The notes under the pieces are model-generated. The model had not been told where the DNA came from and made no database searches. It saw nothing but the letters and a program-made list of their open reading frames with translations. From positions 1 to 24,289 of IMG/VR virus record IMGVR_UViG_3300032087_001141: a stretch of DNA of 24,289 bases; one strand, 5' to 3'. This DNA is from a virus. Shown here one piece after another: positions 1-8,075 of the stretch. The translations under genes were made by a program, and so were the position numbers. Numbering within the stretch: the first letter of the stretch is position 1; each line of letters opens with the position of its first letter.

Positions 1-2
1 CT

Positions 3-476
3 CAAGAACAAGGAATGTCTATTGAACAAGACGCAGCAATGTTAGCTGAAGCAACAATCGGTAGAACGGGCGGTGATTCTCAAGCAGCAGTCGCTATTTT
101 AGATACTGCAAAAGCTATGTTGATGCAAGGCGGTCAAGAAGAACCTATGATGATGGCAGGTGGTGGTGCATTAAAACCAGTTCCCGAAGGTAATAAAGGT
201 TTAGGTAAACTTCCTGAAGATGTTCGAAACAAAATGGGTTATATGAATATGGGCGGACCTTTATATGCTGAAGACGGTATGCCTTTAACAGATGCTGAAA
301 CTATGAAACAAATGATAATGAATAGTTTAGCAACTACAGCTGCAACTGCTAATTCTCAAACAGGTAGAGCTATTTCTGATAAAGACATAAATTTTCAAAA
401 AGAAATGATGTCTGATATGAACTATCAAGACGCTTTAGATATGCTAGTTAAACAAAGACGATCAAGTACTAACTAA
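3..476 (+). CDS. 3' end of a probable phage structural (virion) protein, partial
   Basis: The reading frame is open from the left edge and ends at 476, so only the C-terminal ~157 residues are visible. An internal ATG at 15 exists, but the AAGGA before it directly abuts the codon, so I read the gene as truncated by the window edge. The protein is rich in Met and Gly (MMMAGGGALK, NMGGPLYAEDG). That texture is often seen in long phage virion proteins, but no catalytic motif is visible. It converges on the helicase gene with a 4-bp overlap of stop codons and no terminator between them. The position at the far end of the late cluster is inferred from a circular or concatemeric map that places it downstream of the terminase. 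Confidence 0.55.
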   Translation, partial: QEQGMSIEQDAAMLAEATIGRTGGDSQAAVAILDTAKAMLMQGGQEEPMMMAGGGALKPVPEGNKGLGKLPEDVRNKMGYMNMGGPLYAEDGMPLTDAETMKQMIMNSLATTAATANSQTGRAISDKDINFQKEMMSDMNYQDALDMLVKQRRSSTN

Positions 477-1915
477 TCAATCCAGTCTTTCCACTTTTCA
501 TCACCTAGTACTTCTTGTGCTAGGTCAAGTTTATTTCTAAGAGCTTTTACGATCTTTTCATCAACCGTGCCTTTAGCAACTAAATCAATATAGGTAACTT
601 TATTTGTTTGACCTATACGATGAGCCCTATCTTCTGATTGTAAACGTTTTTCTAAATCGTAATTATTAGAATAATAAATCACGGTACTTGCTTCGGTCAG
701 CGTAATACCATAACCCCCTGTTTGTACATTACTAATTAAATAAGTAAGTGGTGAATCAGGATCTTGAAATGATTTAATGATTTGTTGTCTATCTTCATCT
801 AACGTTTCACCGTAGTAAGTTGCTACTGCTTCTGTACCCACGGTATCTTGTAATGTTTTTAAGATACGTTTGATATCGTATTGATAATTAGCCCATATAA
901 TAACTTTACCTTGAGTTTCTGCTAATACATCTAATAAACTATCTAAACGATTGCTTTTAATTTCTACTTCATCACCTTGATCGTGTTTAACAAAACCACA
1001 AACAACTTGGTGTAGCCTAAGAATCTGTGTTAGAACAGAAGTAACACTTACTAATTCACTAGATTCTAATTGTGCGATAGCATAATCTTTTAATTGTTTA
1101 TAAACTTTCTTTTGTTCAGGCGTTAGTTCAACTTCTCTGCGTTGATATACTTTATCGGGCAAGTCTAAACATTCTTTCTTTAGCACTCTGTAAGAGAACT
1201 CATTTACATTTTCTGTAAGTTCTTCTAAGTTTTGATAACCGACCACCTGTCTAAAAGTTCGTTGTCCCATACTTCTATTAATAACTTTTGCATACCTGTT
1301 TTGAAATGAATAGAACGATGAGTAACCTAATAACTGTGTAGATAAGAATGCACTTTGGCTATATAAATCTAACGGTGATTGCGTTACGGGAAAGCCTGTA
1401 AGGATTCTACGGTACTTGGTATTAAGAGCTAACTTTAATAAGTTCTTAGTTCGTTGTGCTTTAGGGTTCTTAATAGTCGTAGATTCATCGACCGCGATCA
1501 GTGCATTGTGAGCTAATATAAACTTCTCAACAAAAGCTACACCTTTTTTCGTACTAAAAGCTTCTACATTAATAATTAATATTTTAAGTTCAGGCGAAAC
1601 TTCGAACAACTTCATTAGTTCTGCTTTTTGTTTTACCGTAGGTGCGGGATTCCATACACCAACTTCTCGTTCTACGTGGTCAGGCATATGAGCAGGTATT
1701 TCTTTTCCAGACCAGTTCCGATAGACTCCTTTGGGTGCTACGATGATAGCCGCGTTTATCCCACCTTTATCATATAAAAGTGCGATATTGTCTATAAGTA
1801 CTTTAGATTTACCTGTACCCATTTCCATAAAATAAGCATATTCACGCTTATTCCATGATCTTTTTAATGCCTCAAGCTGATGCTCATAAGGCTTGGTTTT
1901 AAACTTATACTGCAT
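473..1915 (-). CDS. SNF2-family (superfamily II) DNA helicase/translocase
   Basis: This 480-residue protein has the SF2 motifs in order. Walker A GTGKS is at 33-37, after a Q-motif-like EHQLEAL at 11-17. The DExx box reads DEST at 143-146 and motif III reads TGFP at 173-176. A C-terminal helicase lobe carries the SNF2-type motif VI (EDRAHRIGQT, about residues 428-437). It should hydrolyse ATP to translocate on duplex DNA and could serve in replication, recombination or displacement of bound proteins. It is the only minus-strand gene in the window. Its start is preceded by AGAAAG and, further up, by the left copy of the inverted bipartite element (1981-2023), so it is probably controlled separately from the plus-strand early genes. 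Family assignment is firm; the biological role is inferred. Confidence 0.93.
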   Translation of the reverse strand: MQYKFKTKPYEHQLEALKRSWNKREYAYFMEMGTGKSKVLIDNIALLYDKGGINAAIIVAPKGVYRNWSGKEIPAHMPDHVEREVGVWNPAPTVKQKAELMKLFEVSPELKILIINVEAFSTKKGVAFVEKFILAHNALIAVDESTTIKNPKAQRTKNLLKLALNTKYRRILTGFPVTQSPLDLYSQSAFLSTQLLGYSSFYSFQNRYAKVINRSMGQRTFRQVVGYQNLEELTENVNEFSYRVLKKECLDLPDKVYQRREVELTPEQKKVYKQLKDYAIAQLESSELVSVTSVLTQILRLHQVVCGFVKHDQGDEVEIKSNRLDSLLDVLAETQGKVIIWANYQYDIKRILKTLQDTVGTEAVATYYGETLDEDRQQIIKSFQDPDSPLTYLISNVQTGGYGITLTEASTVIYYSNNYDLEKRLQSEDRAHRIGQTNKVTYIDLVAKGTVDEKIVKALRNKLDLAQEVLGDEKWKDWID

Positions 1916-1980
1916 ATTCTTTCTAATTTCTAGTTCCCATTATATATTACAATTTACTTATAAAAAGCCCCAAACTAAAA

Positions 1981-2023
1981 AGTTTTCTCATGCCCTCTAA
2001 TAGAATTAGTAGTTTCTAATAGA
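1981..2023 (-). promoter_or_regulatory. left copy of inverted bipartite element (faces helicase)
   Basis: Read on the minus strand, this is the 14-mer TCTATTAGAAACTA (2023-2010), a 10-bp gap, then the 19-mer TAGAGGGCATGAGAAAACT (1999-1981). Both parts recur exactly at 23768-23813 on the plus strand, with a 13-bp gap. Each copy sits upstream of an outward-facing gene: helicase here, terminase there. A shared late promoter or activator site is the favoured inference. An origin or packaging-related site is an alternative. Confidence 0.7.
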
Positions 2024-2078
2024 TTGAATCGTACAATCTAATAGACTGTAACACTCTTAAACACTGGTTTTGTTTAAA

Positions 2079-2091
2079 AATCTATTAGATT
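2079..2091. repeat. 13-bp operator-like palindrome
   Basis: AATCTA-T-TAGATT is a perfect dyad around one central base. It contains the reversed form of the CTAATAGA box that occurs three more times within the preceding 85 bp. The symmetry suits a dimeric repressor, which is inference. Confidence 0.5.
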
Positions 2092-2168
2092 ATTACCGAT
2101 ATTAGTAGTTTTCAAAAAGTTTTTCCTATAAACTTTTTTATTCTTAAAACTACTATATAACTAATAGC

Positions 2169-2197
2169 TTTACTTTGTCGGTATTGCTAGATATTAT
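2169..2197 (+). promoter_or_regulatory. early promoter P1
   Basis: The -35 box TTTACT (2169-2174, preceded by GC) is followed by a 17-bp spacer and -10 box TATTAT (2192-2197). It lies 33 bp ahead of the first early gene. It is one of ten related promoters in the window. Confidence 0.8.
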
Positions 2198-2229
2198 TTA
2201 AGTTCTAGAAATAAGAAAGGAGAAAAAAA

Positions 2230-2556
2230 GTGACAGTATATGTCGTACAAGAGATTCCAGGACGTAACATTGCCTCGGCTAGAAGCTATGGTGATTTTCA
2301 AGTTCTGTTACCCTCTAACACACAAATTATGTTAAGTGCTGCTCCCTCTGTCCGTAGGATGAAAAAACTCTTACAGGACTTCAAAGAAGGAGATTACTTA
2401 TTATTAATAGGCGATCCTGCCGCCATTGGCGTAGCGTGTTCTATCGCTGCATTTTATAACCGAGGTAGATATAGTATATTAAAGTGGGATCGACAGGAAA
2501 GTTTATACTATCCTGTTGATATCGATCTACATCAGAAAGGAGAAATAGATGAATAA
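2230..2556 (+). CDS. conserved-type phage hypothetical protein, first early gene
   Basis: This 108-residue protein opens the replication operon. It starts at a GTG (2230) chosen because AAGAAAGGAG lies just upstream at the usual distance. It is compact with alternating hydrophobic stretches (YLLLIGDPAAIGVACSIAAFY around 57-77). The central LLIGDPAAIG segment looks like a buried strand-turn-helix and not a membrane anchor. I do not recognise a catalytic motif. Co-transcription with primase and helicase from P1 suggests a replication or takeover role, which is inference. The 3' end overlaps the next gene by 8 bp. Confidence 0.8.
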   Translation: MTVYVVQEIPGRNIASARSYGDFQVLLPSNTQIMLSAAPSVRRMKKLLQDFKEGDYLLLIGDPAAIGVACSIAAFYNRGRYSILKWDRQESLYYPVDIDLHQKGEIDE

Positions 2557-3121
2557 ACCAACTTTTGAGGACTTAGTCGGTACGGAATCCGTTGAAGAAT
2601 GGACGAATGAAGTATCTGACGGAGAACTTAATATTGTTTCTAACTTAGCTAAGAAACAACTTCAACTAGCTAGGCAAGTAGCCACGTTAGAAGAAGATCT
2701 CAAAGCTAAGAAAGAAGAACTTCGTTTAACTTCGGAGCAAGAACTACCTGATGCGATGCAAGCAGCAGGTCTTAATCAAATAGTACTTAGTACTGGAGAG
2801 AAAATCTCTATTAATGAGTTCTATAACGCTCACATATCGAAGGCAAACCAAGAAGTAGCATATCAGTGGTTAGTAGAAAACGGTCACGAAGGACTTATAA
2901 AGAACGAGGTTCTTTTAAAGTTCGGACGTGAGGAAAGCACAGTCGTAGACGAAACTGTTTCGGCTCTGCAATCTAGAGGTCTATCACCAGAAGTGCGACA
3001 GAGTGTTCATCCGAGTACATTAAAAGCTTTTGTAAAAGAGCAGTTTACTTCGGGTAACGATATACCAACCGAACCATTTGGTATCTATATAGGTACTAAA
3101 GCAACCATTAAAAAGGATTAA
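2549..3121 (+). CDS. hypothetical phage protein with N-terminal coiled coil
   Basis: This 190-residue soluble protein has a helical, probably coiled-coil segment rich in Leu, Lys and Glu at about residues 30-65. It is followed by a mixed domain with VEKISINEFY-like strands and a C-terminal PFGIYIGTKATIKK end. The start has its own AGAAAGGAGAAATAG ribosome site inside the end of the preceding gene. No enzyme motif is seen. Its position directly ahead of the possible ssDNA-binding protein and the primase suggests an accessory replication or structural-scaffold role, but the sequence does not prove this. Confidence 0.8.
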   Translation: MNKPTFEDLVGTESVEEWTNEVSDGELNIVSNLAKKQLQLARQVATLEEDLKAKKEELRLTSEQELPDAMQAAGLNQIVLSTGEKISINEFYNAHISKANQEVAYQWLVENGHEGLIKNEVLLKFGREESTVVDETVSALQSRGLSPEVRQSVHPSTLKAFVKEQFTSGNDIPTEPFGIYIGTKATIKKD

Positions 3122-3123
3122 TT

Positions 3124-3909
3124 ATGACAGATAAAAAAGATATAGCTGAAACATCTAATACCGCTATCAGCACTTTTGACGATACTTTATTGTCAGGCGG
3201 TACAGGACTAGAAGAAACAACTACAGAGGATTTTGCGATCCCCTTTATAAGAGTTCTTCAACCCATGTCACCACAACTACAAAAACAACATGGTAGTTAT
3301 GTACAAGGTGCGAGTGCAGGTGATCTGTATAACACCGTAACAGGTGAAGCCCACGACGGAGAAAAAGGAATATTAATTGTTCCGTGTGCTTATAACAAAA
3401 AGTACATCGAATGGATTCCTAGAGAGAAAGGTGGTGGTTTAGTGAACGCTAACCATGACATTTCTATCTTATCTAAATGTACTAAAGATCCTGAAACTAG
3501 ACGGTCATATACGCCAGACGGTAACGAGATTGTTGAAACTGCACAGTTTTTCGTTTTAGTATTAGAAGGTGGTGCTCCACAACAAGCGGTAGTAACGTTT
3601 ACTTCTACACAATTAGGTGTAGCTAGAAAATGGTTAACGATGTTAAGAATGGCTAGAGTAGAAAACAGTAAAGGTGAGTCTGTAGAAGCACCAATGTTTG
3701 CTTATACTTATAGACTTTCTACAACTACTCAGTCTAACGATAAAGGTAGTTGGAACGGATATTCTGTTAACCAAGAAGGTGCTACAGAGATGCCTATTGC
3801 GATGATGGCTAAAGACTTTATGTCTGCGGCTAGATCAGGAGACGTTCAAGTTAAAGAGGAACATCAAAGAGATGACGTAAAAGATACTACGTTTGACGAC
3901 GCAATCTAA
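3124..3909 (+). CDS. phage protein, possible ssDNA-binding replication accessory factor
   Basis: This 261-residue protein starts 2 bp after the previous stop, with a weak AAGGA site. After a disordered acidic N-terminus it contains FAIPFIRVLQPMSPQL (about 38-53) and GEKGILIVPCAYNKKYIEWIPRE (about 79-101). The tail is acidic (ending TTFDDAI), like those of phage single-stranded-DNA-binding proteins such as T7 gp2.5. The acidic tail and its place immediately before a primase are what suggest ssDNA binding. I cannot see a defined OB-fold signature, so function is tentative. Confidence 0.8.
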   Translation: MTDKKDIAETSNTAISTFDDTLLSGGTGLEETTTEDFAIPFIRVLQPMSPQLQKQHGSYVQGASAGDLYNTVTGEAHDGEKGILIVPCAYNKKYIEWIPREKGGGLVNANHDISILSKCTKDPETRRSYTPDGNEIVETAQFFVLVLEGGAPQQAVVTFTSTQLGVARKWLTMLRMARVENSKGESVEAPMFAYTYRLSTTTQSNDKGSWNGYSVNQEGATEMPIAMMAKDFMSAARSGDVQVKEEHQRDDVKDTTFDDAI

Positions 3910-3923
3910 CAAGGAGGGGTTTT

Positions 3924-5447
3924 ATGTCGTTAGCAGAGAAATTTGCTACACGCTATGCTGGATTGCGGAAAGCTTACGGTACGTTTACCGCAAGTGATGA
4001 AACTCGAGAGGATGGCAAGGCAAGTGGTAAAAACATCACCATATCTAAGGAGTTATCTGATAAAGATCTTCTGAAGCTGTGGGATGACCACTTGTCAGGT
4101 CGTCAAAGCGTAGGGATTGTAGCGATAGATGAAAACAATAGCTGTGTATGGGGAGCGATCGATGTTGATGAGTATCAACTAGATTTAAAAGATCTTGCCA
4201 AGAAACTAGCTAAACAAGAACTACCTCTAATACTTTGTCGAAGTAAAAGCGGAGGAGCACATATTTATATCTTCCTACAAGAACCTGTTGCGGCTTCGAT
4301 GCTACAACGAAAACTTAGACAACTAGCCGCGGCAATCGGCTACGGTCAAGCAGAGATATTTCCTAAACAAACACAACTATTATTAGAACGTGGTGATAGA
4401 GGTAGCACGTTAAATATGCCTTACTTCGGAGGAGAGAACTCAACACGTTATGCTTACGGTAGAGACGGTGGAGCGTTAACTCCAGAAGAGTTCCTTAACT
4501 TCGCATCTGAATTATCCTTAACACCAAGTGCTTTAGAAAAATTAGAAGCTAGTCCATTAAATGATTCTATTGATTGGTTAGATCAAGCACCTCCGTGTAT
4601 ACAACATTTAATTGTACAGGGGTTTCCTAAAGGTACACGTAATTCAGGATTGTTTAACGTAGGTGTGTTCCTTAGAAAGAAATTTCCAGACGATTGGGAA
4701 AAACGGTTAGAGGATGTTAACATCACTCATATGCAACCTCCACTAGGAGCACAAGAAGTTTTGACCATAGGTAAGCAAGTACAACGTAAAGATTATTTTT
4801 ATAAATGTAATGATCAGCCAATAGCTAGTCATTGTAATAGTCCACTATGTCGAACACGTAAATATGGGATTGGTGCTAATGGCGGTACACCGTTATTCAG
4901 TAATTTAACTAAACAAGATAGTGAACCACCGATTTGGTTCCTGGATGTGGAAGGTGGCAGGTTAGAATTAGAGACCGATGACTTATTAAATCAAAATAGA
5001 TTTCAGAGAAAGTGTATGGATGCTCTAAATAAGATACCTCAGAAGGTTAAGGAAAACGTCTGGAGACAAATCATCCAGCAGCTCTTAGATGCGTTAACCG
5101 TGGTCGAAGTTCCTAAAGAAAGTTCCACAGAAGGGCACTTTTTAGAACTATTAGAGAATTTTTGTACAGAACGACCTGCGAGAGAACGTGATGAGCTTTT
5201 ATTACATAAACCATGGACCGATAATGGTAAAACCTATTTCCGACTTGGTGATTTAATGGAATATTTACATAGACATAACTTCAAAGACTATCAAAGAAAC
5301 AATTTAACATCTAAACTAAAACAACTACATGGAGAACCACACTTTTTTAATATCAAAGGTCGAGGAGTAAACGTTTGGTATATAGAAGAATTTAAAGCTC
5401 AAGACGAACCACATGATTTACCAGACTTTAACGATAATTTATTATGA
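3924..5447 (+). CDS. archaeo-eukaryotic-type primase (AEP superfamily, TOTE-like)
   Basis: This 507-residue protein has an N-terminal AEP catalytic core. The metal-binding D-V-D is at 80-82 within AIDVDEY. SGGAH with its conserved histidine is at 109-113, followed by HIYIFL and EIFPKQTQLLLERG. A central CNSPLCRTRKYGIG segment (about 299-318) resembles the Cys-containing linker of AEP primases. The C-terminal ~150 residues are likely helical or winged-helix. It would lay down primers for the family-A polymerase, replacing the DnaG/T7-type primase of many phages. A strong AAGGAGGGG site precedes the ATG. It overlaps the dioxygenase gene by 4 bp. AEP assignment is from motifs; the TOTE relationship is from overall resemblance. 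Confidence 0.85.
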   Translation: MSLAEKFATRYAGLRKAYGTFTASDETREDGKASGKNITISKELSDKDLLKLWDDHLSGRQSVGIVAIDENNSCVWGAIDVDEYQLDLKDLAKKLAKQELPLILCRSKSGGAHIYIFLQEPVAASMLQRKLRQLAAAIGYGQAEIFPKQTQLLLERGDRGSTLNMPYFGGENSTRYAYGRDGGALTPEEFLNFASELSLTPSALEKLEASPLNDSIDWLDQAPPCIQHLIVQGFPKGTRNSGLFNVGVFLRKKFPDDWEKRLEDVNITHMQPPLGAQEVLTIGKQVQRKDYFYKCNDQPIASHCNSPLCRTRKYGIGANGGTPLFSNLTKQDSEPPIWFLDVEGGRLELETDDLLNQNRFQRKCMDALNKIPQKVKENVWRQIIQQLLDALTVVEVPKESSTEGHFLELLENFCTERPARERDELLLHKPWTDNGKTYFRLGDLMEYLHRHNFKDYQRNNLTSKLKQLHGEPHFFNIKGRGVNVWYIEEFKAQDEPHDLPDFNDNLL

Positions 5448-6022
5448 TTAAACATATCAAACATATATTTGCAGAGTTTGAGCACGGAATAGATAAGTGG
5501 GATGATCCTCGTGAACGTATGTTCGAAGGTACGATGGTTAAAGGTCGACCGACTCGTGGGTTTGGTGACTCAACTTTTAACTATGCGGGTAAGTTATATG
5601 AACCTGAACCATGGACTCATAAAATGCAATTAATTAAGGTTGCGGCAGAAGATGTAGCTTCTAGAGTTTTTAATAAAGAAATCAAATTTACTTTTTGTTT
5701 ATGTGGTTTTTATCCTGATGATAAAGGTATACCTCACCACAGCGATACTGTACCTACTCTTGATGACGTGGTTGTTTCTTTAAGTTTTGGTGCACCTAGA
5801 GTTTTTGCTTGGAGAACTTATCAAAATAATATAAAACGACATACAAATACCAGTGATGTAGATTTTAAGGAAAATTTTATAAAAGATGAGAAGTTATATC
5901 TTCTTGAGCACGGTGATGTAATTATGTTCGATGGATACTCACAGATGAAAGCTACTCATGCTGTTCCTGATTTAGTAGGAGCAGAAGAAAGAGTTAATTT
6001 AACATTTAGAAGTGGTTTATGA
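5444..6022 (+). CDS. AlkB-like 2-oxoglutarate/Fe(II) dioxygenase
   Basis: This 192-residue protein shows the iron-binding triad H99-x-D101 (HHSDT) and H172 (ATHAVP). The 2-oxoglutarate-binding signature is R183-x-N-x-T-F-R189 (RVNLTFR), and an AlkB-type LEHGDVIMFDG strand is at 154-164. AlkB proteins oxidise alkyl groups on DNA or RNA bases, releasing formaldehyde. A phage copy could repair alkylated DNA or act on modified bases. The usual N-x-Y before the HxD is replaced by C-G-F-Y. ATGA overlaps at both ends couple it to primase and helicase, so it is probably made with the replisome. Confidence 0.9.
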   Translation: MIKHIKHIFAEFEHGIDKWDDPRERMFEGTMVKGRPTRGFGDSTFNYAGKLYEPEPWTHKMQLIKVAAEDVASRVFNKEIKFTFCLCGFYPDDKGIPHHSDTVPTLDDVVVSLSFGAPRVFAWRTYQNNIKRHTNTSDVDFKENFIKDEKLYLLEHGDVIMFDGYSQMKATHAVPDLVGAEERVNLTFRSGL

Positions 6023-7515
6023 CCTTACCTAGCCATACGCAAGTGATCCTTGGACCTCCAGGAACAGGGAAAACTAGCACACTCCTTGGCTTAATCGAAG
6101 ACGAACTAGAAAACGGTACTGAACCTGAACGTATTGGTTTCTTCACGTTTACTAAAAAAGCAGTAAACGAAGGTAAAGAAAGAGCCATGAATCGTTTTAG
6201 TATTACTAATAAACAACTGCCATTTTTCCGTACTCTACATTCATTAGCTTTTAGACAACTAGGACTTACTAGAGAAAGCGTAGTAAGTAATTCAGACATC
6301 TCAGACCTAAACGAAAAACTTAATTTAAAACTCACAGGCAGAACAACTTCCGATGATGGTCATTTATTCGGTATGACTCATGATGATCGTCTAGCCTTTA
6401 TAGAAAACTTAGCTAGGATGAGAGACGTGCCACTAAAAGAACAATGGCACGAGGTTGAAGACGCAGTAGGGTGGTTCGAGCTAGAACGTTTTGCTCGAGG
6501 ATTGAAGTTATTTAAAGAAGATCGATTGCTTGTTGATTATACAGATATGTTACAAAACTTTTTAGTTGATGGTGATGTACCTGTATTAGATGTTATGTTC
6601 GTAGACGAAGCACAAGACCTTTCTCCTTTGCAGTGGGCGGTGGTGCGTAAGTTAGCAGAAAAAGCCAAAAAGATATACGTCGCAGGGGATGACGACCAAG
6701 CGATCTATCGTTGGGCGGGAGCGGATGTTGAGTATTTGATAAAAAATTCTACCGACGCTATGATACTAAAACAATCTTATCGAGTACCGTCTTCTGTACA
6801 TAAAGTTGCTAGTCGATGTATAGGTCAAGTAGGTTCGCGTATTTATAAAGAATGGAAACCTAGAACAGATGAAGGTTTGGTACGTTGGGAAGCTACGATA
6901 GAACAGGTAAACATGGATCAAGGTGAGTGGTTAGTGTTAGCTAGAACAAATTATTTATTAGAAAGCGTTGATGAGTATTGTAGAAACGAGGGGTGGTTCT
7001 TCGAAGTTAAAGGTCGACCATCTATTTCAGAAGCAAAGGTTAGAGCAGTTATTTATTGGGAACGATTACGTAAAGGTCAAACAGTAACCTTGGCTGAATG
7101 TGCAAACATTCTAAAATATATCAAAGTTAAAACACCTAAGAAACTTGATTTATTAGATACTGACTTAGTTTTACAGTACGAAGATCTTAAAAGTCATCTT
7201 CCAGACTTGCCTGATGGTCATTGGTACGATGTTTTTACATTATTAAGTCCTAAAGATATTAGTTACATAAGAGCTATGTTACGTAGAGGAGAAAAGATTA
7301 CTAAACAACCACGTATCAGACTATCTACAATCCATGCGGCTAAAGGTGGAGAAGCTACCAACGTTGTATTACTTACGGATATAACTACAAGAGTTTATAA
7401 AAATTACCAACAAAATCCTGATGAAGAAAATAGAGTATTTTATGTCGGTATTACAAGAACAAAAGAAAACCTGTATTTGATAGAGCCTAAAACAACACGC
7501 TGCTATCAAATGTGA
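6019..7515 (+). CDS. UvrD/Rep-type superfamily I DNA helicase
   Basis: This 498-residue protein carries all the SF1A motifs. Walker A GPPGTGKTS is at 12-20 and Ia FFTFTKKA at 41-48. The DEAQD box is at 196-200 and motif III GDDDQAIYRWAG at 223-234. Motif IV YRVPSS is at 254-259, V STIHAAKGGEA and VI VFYVGITRTK near the C-terminus. It should unwind DNA 3'-5'. Because no DnaB-like helicase is visible in this window, it may be the fork helicase, or it may act in recombination and repair. At ~500 residues it is shorter than UvrD/Rep (~700), implying reduced 1B/2B domains. It is the last gene of the P1 operon, and P2 begins directly after its stop. Confidence 0.95.
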   Translation: MTLPSHTQVILGPPGTGKTSTLLGLIEDELENGTEPERIGFFTFTKKAVNEGKERAMNRFSITNKQLPFFRTLHSLAFRQLGLTRESVVSNSDISDLNEKLNLKLTGRTTSDDGHLFGMTHDDRLAFIENLARMRDVPLKEQWHEVEDAVGWFELERFARGLKLFKEDRLLVDYTDMLQNFLVDGDVPVLDVMFVDEAQDLSPLQWAVVRKLAEKAKKIYVAGDDDQAIYRWAGADVEYLIKNSTDAMILKQSYRVPSSVHKVASRCIGQVGSRIYKEWKPRTDEGLVRWEATIEQVNMDQGEWLVLARTNYLLESVDEYCRNEGWFFEVKGRPSISEAKVRAVIYWERLRKGQTVTLAECANILKYIKVKTPKKLDLLDTDLVLQYEDLKSHLPDLPDGHWYDVFTLLSPKDISYIRAMLRRGEKITKQPRIRLSTIHAAKGGEATNVVLLTDITTRVYKNYQQNPDEENRVFYVGITRTKENLYLIEPKTTRCYQM

Positions 7516-7520
7516 AAGTG

Positions 7521-7551
7521 CTTTACTTTGCACATAAAAGTAAAGTATAAA
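7521..7551 (+). promoter_or_regulatory. early promoter P2 with hairpin over the -35 box
   Basis: TTTACT (7522-7527), an 18-bp spacer and TATAAA (7546-7551) precede the large modification/polymerase operon. The -35 region sits in a 9-bp perfect inverted repeat, CTTTACTTT (7521-7529) and AAAGTAAAG (7537-7545) with a 7-nt loop. This also forms a hairpin in readthrough RNA from the helicase gene. The promoter role rests on similarity to the other nine copies. Confidence 0.75.
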
Positions 7552-7587
7552 GGTACTTATATTTATGTTTAAAGAAAGGAGAAAATT

Positions 7588-8070
7588 ATGAACATATTCT
7601 ATTTTAACGAAGATCCTGTGATTGCGGCTAAGTCGCAACCAGATAAAATGCTAGTGAAGATGCCATTAGAAACCGCACAGATGCTCTGTACAGCTCACCG
7701 TTTATTAGACGGAGACGAATATGCAGATAGCGTAGGTTTATATAAGAAAGCTTATATGAACCACCCCTGTACGATCTGGGCTAGAGAATGCAGTGGTAAC
7801 TATTATTGGCTTTATAAACATTTTATAGCGTTAGGTAACGAATATACATATCGTTACCAACGGACTCATGCAAGTCTTGCTAAATTGTCAGACGCCTTGT
7901 ATGTGATGCCTAAAAACATTACTCGAGGTCTTATGACACCAGTTGCTCAAGCGATGCCTGACGAATATAAAAACGAGGACTCTGTTCTAGCTTATCGTAA
8001 TTACGTTATTAACGAGAAACATTACGCTAAGTGGGAAAAGGGTAGAACTAAACCAAGTTGGTGGAGGTAA
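7588..8070 (+). CDS. phage protein, possibly distant pyrimidine-dimer glycosylase (DenV-like)
   Basis: This 160-residue protein is the first gene of the P2 operon, with the standard AGAAAGGAGAAA site. The N-terminal pattern DP..AA....DKMLVKMPLETAQMLC (about 9-35) recurs in many phage genomes as I recall. Parts resemble T4 endonuclease V: a helical N-terminus, and a C-terminus of the form MPDEYK...YRNY...YAKW..GR.KPSWW compared with IPQEFR...RPTWYKY. If real, it would cut UV dimers, which suits a phage of sunlit water. The similarity is by eye and weak, so the name is provisional. Next gene starts 5 bp after the stop. Confidence 0.8.
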   Translation: MNIFYFNEDPVIAAKSQPDKMLVKMPLETAQMLCTAHRLLDGDEYADSVGLYKKAYMNHPCTIWARECSGNYYWLYKHFIALGNEYTYRYQRTHASLAKLSDALYVMPKNITRGLMTPVAQAMPDEYKNEDSVLAYRNYVINEKHYAKWEKGRTKPSWWR

Positions 8071-8075
8071 ATTAA

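Larger units (their letters stand above)
1916..2229. promoter_or_regulatory. left divergent control region
   Basis: This 314-bp gene-free stretch lies between the divergent helicase and the first early gene. It holds the inverted bipartite element (1981-1999 plus 2010-2023), three CTAATAGA boxes (1997, 2016, 2038), one reversed box inside a 13-bp palindrome (2079-2091) and an AAAAAGTTTTTC tract (2114-2125). Early promoter P1 is at 2169-2197. The density of symmetric AT-rich boxes between divergent genes is typical of an operator/promoter switch. No ORF is convincing here. Confidence 0.75.

Noticed and set aside
6006-6335. 109-codon minus-strand frame opposite the UvrD-like helicase start
   Set aside because: Antisense to a helicase with intact motifs; Ser/Leu/Val-rich composition typical of a shadow frame and no ribosome site or promoter.
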